Assembly: GCF_030253575.1 (NCBI RefSeq)
Contig: NC_080569.1
Location: 13,389,501 to 13,453,500 of the forward strand
Reading direction: 5' to 3'
Source: Rhododendron vialii
Lineage: Eukaryota > Streptophyta > Magnoliopsida > Ericales > Ericaceae
Length of the DNA stretch: 64,000 nt
The translations under genes were made by a program, and so were the position numbers. The stretch's first letter is position 1. Each line of letters opens with the position of its first letter. This document shows positions 1 through 9,700 of the stretch, piece after piece. A model generated the notes under the pieces. It did not search any database. It saw only the letters and a list, made by a program, of their open reading frames with translations, and was not told the origin of the DNA.

Positions 1-2338
1 GAATCAGAAAGAGTAACAGAAAAGGTTAATTTCGAAATAGGAAACTTAATTACACTTTGGAAAATTATTTTCGGTGACCGTTGCTTTTTTCTTCCTGCTA
101 TGTGTTTTTCATAAATGTTTAAAAAGGATTTCAACGAAACTATATTCTGGAAAGGAAACAAATGAAAACAGTCCAGTTTGTCTGTTTATGGGTTCTTTTT
201 GCAGCGGCTTTGATAATTCAAACCGTTCATGTTTTAGACATCATCGAGAATATCGACCACACTCAAAAACCTTATTGAGCGGATACCGTTTGACATGAAT
301 CATATGTTATCAGAATGTTTCATGGGATTGATGTTGTTAACGAGCTTTACGAAGCGAACGATTTGAATTATCAAAATAAACCAAAAGGACCCATAAAACC
401 AGCAAATTTTTGAAGTTGTGTCACAAAATTTTCAATGTTATCTTTATTGATGGCAAAATTTACAACTATTTTGATGGAATAGATGAATTAACGAAGTAGT
501 AAAAGTACTGAAGCCCAACTCCCCGATCAGTGTAATACTGCGAGGTGTTGCTGGGGCATGGTTCTATATTATGTCTATGTCAGTGTAATTTCAATGTCTA
601 TTCTCTCGAAATGATTCTATTAGTCCAAAGTCTTTGAAAGAACACCTTACCAATCATCTACAAGACTCGGTACGGATGTCAAATGCCATAAGCGTCTGAG
701 CGTCAGATTCATATAATTTTCATTCCAAGGACATTTGGGCGCACAAAATATTGAAACTTTTTAGTAACTTCCTTTTGATAATCCTTTTGAGTAATTATAG
801 ATTTAGGTGGTATCCATGTAACATAGCTAATGATCATCAACCCAACAAAGTACATTATGAACAAAGGCACGTTAAGACTTAAGACCCTCGACAAACGCAT
901 CAGAGTTGGTCAATTCTTGCGTTACAGAAGTAGGAATTATTCCTCGCTAGATCCTTCCTTAAACATAACTTGATTTTTTTTCTTTTTATCAACAATCCAG
1001 CAAAGGCTGTGAAGAACAATACAAACAATAAACAGACTGCAACACCCAAGATAGGAGCCCTCAAAGAAGGCTCTAAGAACCAGCTGCTTTAAGGCATAAG
1101 GATGACAGAATATAGTTCCTACCAAGAAGATAAGTATAATCAAGTTGCAACAACACCACCAATAATAGTCCCCGTATAATCCCCAATCTGGGGGGGAGGG
1201 GGTTGTGGAACTGGAGACAAGACCTAACCAACGGCAATATATGCACGAAGTGACTGCTCTCAAAACACTTTATCACTGAAATAGCGTATTCAAATGATGA
1301 AGAAAGTCAACAAGCTTAAAGAGCAGCCAATTTCCTAGTTGAGGTGGCTCGTGAATCTTTCGAAGCTTTCCATGAAACAAGCTGTGTATGGATACTTCTA
1401 AATTTGAATTTTTAACTAGGGTAAAATTGACAAGATAACAAAATAAAAGGTATTGCATATGATGTTGCCGAAGTCAGGTGAAGCCGGGATCAAAAGAAGT
1501 AGAACACACTCCAACCAAAGATCAAACCCCTTATGAAGCAAAAGATAGTTAATCTGCAGCAGATACAAATGAAATGTCCCCTCAAAAACATGACAAAATA
1601 TTTGTAATATTTTTCGTTTTCTTTCCTTTTTTTTCAAGTTATTAAGCCAACAATTTTCTTTACATTTTCCTTCTGCGATGATGTGTTTTCATCTTAAATA
1701 CGCTGAAACGAGAAAAGATTATACAAGGTAAGATTATTCACATCAAATTAGTGTTAGGTCTAAGAGTAATGACTACTGAGGAAAACTTATGTGTCCATTT
1801 TCGTGAGGTAGCCTAATTATATCTATGTTAGTTATCTCTATCCCAAAGCCAAATTACACTCCTCCAAGAACCACCCGGACAATTTCATCCATGTTTTGTA
1901 GTTGAGCCTGCTATTTCTACCGAAAGAAACTCGCTCAAAGTCACCACCTATGTGACTAAACATGATACAGCTCTCATTTTATTAGTGCGCCCCTAAAATA
2001 GGAAGAGTCGTATCAATGCAACGAGCAGATTCCCTTTATAAGTGTGTGGATCTCCTAAAATATGCAGTTTTTACATAGCCAAATATCCACCAAAGTGGTG
2101 AAACACTGAAATCTACTCCATATTCCTTCATATTTGCATTAAAAAATCCTTCCAATAATGTAGGCACAGTTGGAACAATTCTAGTACATAATCTAAAGTT
2201 CATATAATTTCATCACTAAACTACTGTGATGGTTAGTCTTATATTCAACTGACTAGCATAGCGGCAAAGTTCTTAGTCGGTAAGTGAAATTAAAGCAGTA
2301 ATAACAACAGCAAGTAAACACATAATTGAGATCAAGCA
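1..2338. other. Gene-poor AT-rich region with decayed coding-like scraps
   Basis: No gene model can be supported here. On the minus strand, 709-900 and 937-1263 encode short hydrophobic stretches. One reading around 1000-1200 resembles a glycine-rich single transmembrane segment followed by a basic Lys/Arg patch, but stops and frame changes interrupt it and no splice model restores it. The part at about 1150-1275 has a diverged relative at about 62285-62405, so it is probably a repeat or a dead gene family member. I do not recognise the family. Confidence 0.35.
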
Positions 2339-2629
2339 TCAATTAATTAGGTCATAGAAATTGAATGCCTTGATAACGTCCTCCTGGTTTTTCCGAATCT
2401 GGTCCACGGCTTCTGAAAAAACACCTTGCTCCTCCACAAACGCGTCCAACATGGCCAATTCAGCCTCAGAATCATCATCACCATTCGGTACGAAGGTAAC
2501 AATGGTTACCCCTTTCATCATATACTGAGACATAGGGAGCTGCAAAATAGGCACATACCCAACTCTCATATTCTCTAGCTCTAGCATCCATGAAAATATG
2601 CAATACGAATGTTGTTTGATAAATCTCAA
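2339..2629 (-). CDS. Hypothetical 96-residue reading frame
   Basis: This open frame on the minus strand has an acidic middle (Asp-Asp-Asp-Ser-Glu) and a helix-like C-terminal half rich in Glu and Gln. I do not recognise it. No exons with good splice sites were seen next to it, and the upstream side on its strand is AT-rich and ends in a truncated Stowaway-type terminus. It could be the last exon of a dead gene or a chance frame. Confidence 0.2.
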   Translation of the reverse strand: MRFIKQHSYCIFSWMLELENMRVGYVPILQLPMSQYMMKGVTIVTFVPNGDDDSEAELAMLDAFVEEQGVFSEAVDQIRKNQEDVIKAFNFYDLIN

Positions 2630-2754
2630 TTAGTTTAATAATGTAAATTTTTTAAAATTATGAAAAACATTATAGATTGAAATATATATAAATAATTAAA
2701 AAATGATACGTAATTTAAAAATGAACAATGTAAATTAATGAAACGGAGGGAGTA
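2630..2754. mobile_element. Orphan Stowaway-type MITE terminus
   Basis: The motif ACGGAGGGAGTA at the right edge is the typical end of plant Tc1/mariner Stowaway MITEs, which target TA. No matching CTCCCTCCGT end was found to the left, so this is a truncated copy or a lone end. The rest is very AT-rich. Confidence 0.45.
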
Positions 2755-3006
2755 ATACATTATACAGAATCCAATCAGGGCCTAGTAGTTTTATGTTTAG
2801 TTTGGTTGGTACTCCTGCTAACATTGATTTCGGTGATTAATCAGGTCCTAGTAGTTATGTTTACTTTGATTTGGTTTGTACTAGTTAACATTGGTTTCGG
2901 TGATTAAACATGTTGTTAGATCAGTTATTTTGAAAAACCGAACAGAATTAATAATCGACGGGTTTGATTATGGTTCAAATAAAGAAATACGTTTCGTATT
3001 TCTTTT

Positions 3007-3162
3007 GAGAATAAATTTTTTACATTATCGGTATAAATATTTGTTTTTTTCAAATTAATTGTATTGCGACACGTGTTAAAACAGTAGTCTCAATTAATAA
3101 AACATGGCGACATGATGCAATACAATTGATTTGAAGGAAATAAATATTAAAAATTTATTCTC
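3007..3162. mobile_element. Mutator-type MITE, family A copy 1
   Basis: This 156-bp element has inverted ends beginning GAGAATAAATTTTTTACA. It is flanked by a perfect 9-bp target-site duplication ATTTCTTTT (2998-3006 and 3163-3171). The TIR and internal sequence match a second copy at 48299-48469, which has its own 9-bp duplication. The 9-bp duplication places it with Mutator-like elements. It has no coding capacity. Confidence 0.85.
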
Positions 3163-3210
3163 ATTTCTTTTTATTGATCAGAGAAATAGGAGTACGACGA
3201 TTTTGATTAC

Positions 3211-3519
3211 TCCTTCCTTCATGATTTTTAGTTCGGTTTATGTTTCCCAATGACTGAATCAAACGGTGATCCAAAGCCGTGTATCCATTTTCAGTTCGTG
3301 CACCCAAAGCCGTGCATCCAAAGCTGAATGCATCCAAAGCCGTGTATTCAGCTTTGGACTATAATGGATGCACGGCTTTGGATTGGATGCACGGCTTTGG
3401 ATGCACGGCTTTGGATCACCGTTTGATTAATCCTTCCTTCATGATTTTTAGTTCGGTTTATGTTTCCCAATGACTGAGTCGAACGGTGATTCGAAGCCGT
3501 GCATCCATTTTCAGTTCGT
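3211..3519. repeat. Direct repeats plus foldback of a 16-bp motif upstream of ELM1
   Basis: A block of about 88 bp at 3211-3298 is repeated in direct orientation at 3431-3519 with few changes. Between them, ATCCAAAGCCGTGCAT and its reverse complement recur many times. The arm around 3256-3287 is nearly perfectly inverted at 3398-3430, so the region can form a long hairpin. It lies about 260-570 bp upstream of the ELM1 start codon, probably in its promoter. It has no obvious transposon ends or TSD. Confidence 0.8.
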
Positions 3520-3780
3520 TCCAGACGTACCTTTTCGCCAACGCAACGCCTCCCTCAAAATTTCAATCTCTCTCTCTCTCTCTCTCCACAATTTGTACCA
3601 AAATTTCAATCTCTCTCTCTCACATGTACGCACACACACTGCCACAGTCTTCTTCTTCTTCATCATAAGTAGGAGTATTTTCTATACGCACACATAGGTT
3701 TACGGACCATTCTCGAATTGACTTGAATCGAAGACGATTCAGGAACTTCTCCCACGGTTTTGACCACGATATCTACGCAG
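3520..3780 (+). promoter_or_regulatory. Probable promoter/5' leader of ELM1 with CT tracts
   Basis: Two pyrimidine tracts of repeated CT (about 3568-3587 and 3611-3620) precede the ELM1 start codon, as is common in plant core promoters and 5' leaders, where they can be bound by GAGA-binding (BPC) proteins. No clear TATA box was identified, and the transcription start cannot be placed from sequence. Confidence 0.4.
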
Positions 3781-6700
3781 ATGAAGCCAATCAGGCTTCC
3801 CGAACCACCCAGCGGCCCCACGGGCGTGCCGGACATCTTCGAAGGCGGCGTTTACGGCGTCGTCAGGCGCGCTGTCATCATCGGCAACGGTTTTCCCGCC
3901 TCAGAGAACCAGAGCATCGGTCTCGTTCGCGCCCTAGGGCTTGCCGACAAGCAAACGCTATTCGTGAGTTCCGTTTCTACCGCTTTTTATGATTTTTCTA
4001 TTTACAATTTGTTTGCATGGATTTCTGTTTGCTTTGCAATGGTGTAAGTTATTTCTTTATTAGGTTTGACAGAATGGACGTGATAGAGTTAGTTACTTAG
4101 TTACCAATCTGGATTCTGAATTTAGGGTTCCAACTTGAATGGTGAAGTTGGATAAACCAAGCCATTTGTCGAAATTGGAAGGTTTTGGATTGTGCCAACT
4201 TGGAAAAATTAGTCACTTGCTCGGGTAAGTACCCGGTGTCTCATTTTGCGTATCTGGTGAGAAATTGCATCATTTCGGCCAGATTCTTTCATCCTTTCGA
4301 AGGCAACAACTTAAATCGGCAAGTTGGATAAATCCAGCTGTTTGTTGAAATTGGAGGGTTTAGGTTGTGCCAACTTGGAAAACGACTAGTCACTTGCTCC
4401 AGTAACCACCCGTTATCTCACTTTGCGTTTCTGGTGCGGAATTAAATTATTTCCTCCAGATTCTTTCATTCTTTTGATGGTAACTTGGGTTTCTCTGATG
4501 CCACTTGCTGACATTGGATTCCAAATTCTGAATCCGGATTGGTTAGCCTGGAAGCATGTAACAGATCAGATATAATATTCTGCTAACTACCATCCATTGG
4601 CGAGTCAAGGACATTTTGATTATGCTTGCAATTTCAGTCTATTCGGAACTAAGGAACGCCGGTTTGAAGCTTCGAGTAATGAGATAGTAACTTCATTAAA
4701 CCAATTTCGGTCTTGGTTATGTGTTATCTTCCCATTACCAGGATGGCAATTATTTGTGTTGCCATTGGTGATCAGTAGTTCAATTTATTTCAGCCTTTTT
4801 TCTGTTCCTCTATAGCTTCTTACATAGCCATTTCAGCATAGTTTCCAGCAATATATAGAGTCCTAAAATTCTAGTATCTCCTTTTGGCCCTAAACAACAA
4901 TGGTGAATGAGTGAAATGTTTCCCCCTTGCCTTCATGATTCTCTTCTCCTATCGGTATCTCCTCGAAGAATGTTCTGTTCTGCCTGGGCCCTAGTGCCAA
5001 CGGATTTCTTGACCGTATGCCGCCTTGGTACCACAAGGCAGACGATAACAGTCGGTTTTCAGCCTAGAGGGCACATTCTCGCTGCGATTGACTTTACTGG
5101 GAGCTTTGGAGGATATGGGAACTGAAGGCGCACTTAAGGTAGGGCAACCTTTACCCTTGAACAGAGTTCCCTCGCCTTAATCTACTTCAGAGAGAGACGC
5201 CAAGACCCGACAACAGTACTCTGTTACCTAATACGTCCAGATCAAAGCTGACCCGGCCCAACGCAACCCATTTGAGCCGTGTGGCGTGACGGTTGCAATG
5301 ACTTGGCTCAATGGTGACTCTGTACAACTATGAACCACAATCTTTGAGCATTAGAGACATGACAATGAACGATGAGTTCCATTCCACTACTCGTGTCATA
5401 TGAGAAACATGTCTTATAGAATAGTTGCTTTGCCATATCTGTACTCGAACCCCCTATGCTGGACAAACCAACAAAAGAACAGCAGACATCTTCTCTCTCT
5501 CTCTGAAGTTGCATTAGCACCTCCACCTGCACTGGTCCTGTGTTAACCTGGTGTCTAGCGCATTCCAATTAACCTGAGTATGAAAGATGTATGTATAGAT
5601 ATAGTTGTATAGATTGTTGAAATGAAAGAGGTGCACCAGCTGCCATTGCATTTGACAGCTCACGGATACTGCATGAGGGCTCTAAGCAGGGAAAGTCTAG
5701 TGAAGGAGTTGTCCAAGTTATTTGACCCTGATCGTATGGCTCATATTGAATTAGACATTATCTATTAAGCAATATGGATGAATTATTGAGTACGCATCTT
5801 TCTGTCAACAATAGCACGTTAAGTGAATAGTCATGATCTCTTCTTAGGATGCACTTCCTTTTGATAAAGGTACTAAAAATACAGATTACTTATCGTATAA
5901 GAACTTAAAAGGTTAAGTTTACAAGCTTGAGGTTTGAAGCCTGCTTGGTGAGGAGGCAGCAAAGGATTCTTACAAATATGCAGACATGAAAACTTCCTTT
6001 TGATACCTCTGATATCATATACTTGTCATTTCTTGAGTCAAGGAAGCTTTTTCACTCCCATATCTTTTCGTTCATGTGCAGCGTGTTACAAGGCCTAAAG
6101 GAGGAGTCAATGAGTGGCTTCACTGGCTCCCAGTTTCTCTACACAAAAAATTAGATTATGTCATCAGACAGATATATGGTTACTCAAGAATTCTGTTAGC
6201 AGGCAGAGGAAATAAACTTCACTCTTTGCCTTTTGAAAATGGTGGCAGTGTGGGCTTATCATCTGTTGTAGAGGCTGATGTTAAGAAAATAGTGACCATG
6301 GCTCATGAGACTTTTGAGAAGTAAGTTTTTTTTCTTCCCCCAGCATATTGCCATACATGACCCATTCTGTCATTGTTTCAGAGTGATTTGTTTGTACCTA
6401 AAAATTGATACACCACAGAAAGAAGTTTGCAAAGCAAAATAAACATATGCCGTCGTAATCATTAAAGATGCTTTTGAATTGATCAAGGGGCTTGGAAAAT
6501 AATATAATGTGCACTTTGCTTTTGCATAATAATGCATCTGATAAGCCATAAAGTCAAGTCTGGTCTGATGTCAAGTGGAACGATAGATATGCCAGTTTGA
6601 TATTTTATGATTCTTGATCGAGTAGTTTCACAGTTATATTTAAGTTACTAGAGGGTGTCCAATGTCCATACGCAAGGAAGAAGGACAACCTTACAACTTT

Positions 6701-9700
6701 CATAATTTTTTCAAATGGAAAAATGATTTGTATTAAACTGAAATGTTGGTCTTTTCCAAAGCGAAGAGAGGCAACGTGTGTTCGACCAAGTAATTTGTTT
6801 CCTATTTTTATCACCTTTTTTTTGGCGAGAGCCAATTTGCAATTAAACATAGAATTCTTTTTGGGATATTGGATGAACTGAATAAGAGTTTAAAGAGAGG
6901 AAGAATATGGCGAGTTCAAAGTGAGGGAGAAACTGAAAGGAAGTTCCTTGATGTCAAGTAACGAATTATTTGTGAAGCATTTTGGGGTCAGTTATTTGCA
7001 TTTTAGTTAAGGAAACTCTACACTTCTATCTTTTAGTTAAGATGCAATTGTAGCAGGATAGCTAATTGTGCTATCTTTCATCAGCTGTAAACTTATTTGA
7101 CTCTCTGAGAAATGACTGCGTTACTTTTTCAGGGATGGCCCTTTACTGGTGGTGGCATCTGGTAGAGATACCATATCAGTTGCTAGTGCCATTAAGAGAT
7201 TAGCATCCAATAACGTTTTCGTTGTTCAGGTTAGTTACTTCTATTATGTTTTGGCTCAGAGTTTAGGTTAGTTACTGGTACCTTATCTTGATAGTTGACA
7301 AACAATACTGGTGCTTTTTGCACGAATATTTGAAGTTGAAACAACCTTATTTTCTTTGGTTGCACTCGTCTTTTTACAGAACTGGTCTTCATCTTTTGTA
7401 TAATTCACATGTATATAGAAAAATAGCAACTACAGAGAACAGTTATCTTCCGATGACTGGCTGAGATTGATAGTACAAGTTCATGGAAATGTCTTGCTGT
7501 ACACTTGGCTTTGTATTGTCAATGGGATACAATTGAGGTAGGTTTGACGTCGTTCTGCCATGTATATGTGGTTTTCTATGCCACTTGGTTGTGCTGCGGT
7601 GCATCGTCCGGAACTACAGTTAGAGCCCCGGTTGTTTTCTAGAACTTTCTTTGTGGGTTTAATTTTAACTTGTTGAACTTTATCATTGGAAGTAAGAAAG
7701 TTTCTGCATATTGTGCATATCGGGGGTTTCTAGGGGAGCTTAATGCTGATTGATAAATAGAAGTTAGATGATGTTGTGACTGTAAAATCAAATTTAGTCT
7801 TTGTCTAGCAGATTAGCTGACTACCTATTCGTCCAGCTTTCTGTTCTTCTGTGCCACCTGATGTGATACGGGCCATAGTTTTGATTTCTGGATTACCATT
7901 GAGTTTAACCTTTCTTCTGCTCTTCATTGAATTTCGGTTTCAGATTCAGCACCCAAGGACGCATTTGAATAGGTTTGACATGGTCATCACTCCTCATCAT
8001 GATTATTATCCTTTGACTCCTCATGCACAAGAGCAGGTTCCTCGGTTTCTCCGCAAGTGGATCACTCCACGCGAACCTCCGGACAGTAATGTGGTAAATT
8101 TGCTGCCCATTAACCACCCACTATGTTGGGTCTTTCTGTATTTAAATGTTTTCTTCGAGTGAGTTTTTGGCTGTCTGGTGCTGAGTGTTGCATATTTTTC
8201 AGGTTCTCACTACAGGAGCTCTATATCAAGTTGATGCTGGTGCATTGCGGACTGCAGCTACTGCCTGGCATGATGAGTTTGCACCTTTGCCAAAGCCCTT
8301 ACTCGTGGTTACCATTGGAGGCCCTACAAGTAACTATTTTACTATATATGCTGTTAGTATTTATTTGTGCTTGTGTATTGCATTTGTTGTTTTGTATACA
8401 TTTTGATTGGTTGTCTTGTTTAAGTACTAGTTATTTGGATAATTTTTGGTTGTAACATTTCCCTCCCATATACACTGGTCTTCTTAAATCTGCTACTGAC
8501 GATACTTAGTCCAGAGCTGGGTCGCAAGGGTAGTTTTAGAATTAGTGGGAATCTCTTGGAGCATGTTTATGCAGGATATCTGGTTTGTCTTCTAGAATTC
8601 ATTGTGTTATGTTTGCAGGAGTCTAGAACATACTTTTCTTTTATGCAGCACAAATCATGTTTTACACTGAACAGTTTGCTTTACTATATGTATCTTTCCA
8701 GGCTTCTTAACCCAAAGAACTATTTTAGTTCATGTCATCGAGGGCTATTTTGAGTCATGTCATCAAAATCCTATGATCTGTTTCTTTTCCATACAATTCG
8801 AAGGGAGATAAGAGAACATGTTTTCCCCGAATTTTTGTACTCATATTGTCAAAGGATCATCATGACTTGTTAGTAGAATCTTATTAGTTTCGATTTTTTT
8901 GATATTAGTACGTTTATCCCAAGAGAATTTGTAATATGAACTTCTATTTCTCATTTTCTTTGTTGTCTCGCTGACTCACTGTGCATGTAAGTATACAGAG
9001 TGGTGCATACTTAATATCTTTAAAAAATTGGTCTAGGGTCCACTGTAGAGAACTTGTAATCCAGTTAGTCCACTTCTAATGTTTGTAACCCCTCTAGTCC
9101 GCTAATATAGTTTAGTAAGGCCTTAAGTCCACTTCTTTTAAAAAAGAATTTGAACCAAGACAAAAATGTCCTATATAAGCTATCATATAGAGAGAATCCC
9201 TAGACGAAAAACAAATTTGGAGCACAGCCTTCCCTCTCTCTTTCGATTGATGCCACTGCCGCCATGGCCATGGAGCTTGTGATGGGTACCTACAGATCAA
9301 ACAACACCTTCGCAACCAAACTGGTAGACAACGCCGTGGTCCAAGAGGCGGCGTCGGGCCTCAAAAGCGTCGAGAAATTCATCCGGCTCCTGTCCCAGTC
9401 CCAAATCTCTCCTCCGGACTCTGACCGAAATTTGTCTGTGGAATTAAACACCAACTGCAAAGCCGTGGCCGACATTGCCGTGATGAAATTCAAGCGGGTC
9501 CTTTCCCTCTTGGGCCGCACCCAAACCGGCCATGCCCAGTTCCGGCGAGCCCCTTTGGTTTCTCACCCCCCGATTCTAGTCCAACCCAACGACGGGCCGG
9601 AGACCAGGGTCTATTGCCCGACTCCGATTCAGCAGATTCCTCCGGCGGTTTCTCTCCCGAACCTAAAGAACGGCATGATTAGCTTCTCATACTCTCTGGT

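Noticed and set aside
3724..3740. Shared motif AATCGAAGACGATTC at 3726 and about 63867
   Set aside because: A short match without further similarity in the flanks; likely chance.
4900..5570. Possible organelle-derived insert in ELM1 intron 1
   Set aside because: The GC content rises, but I could not match it to a specific chloroplast or mitochondrial gene.
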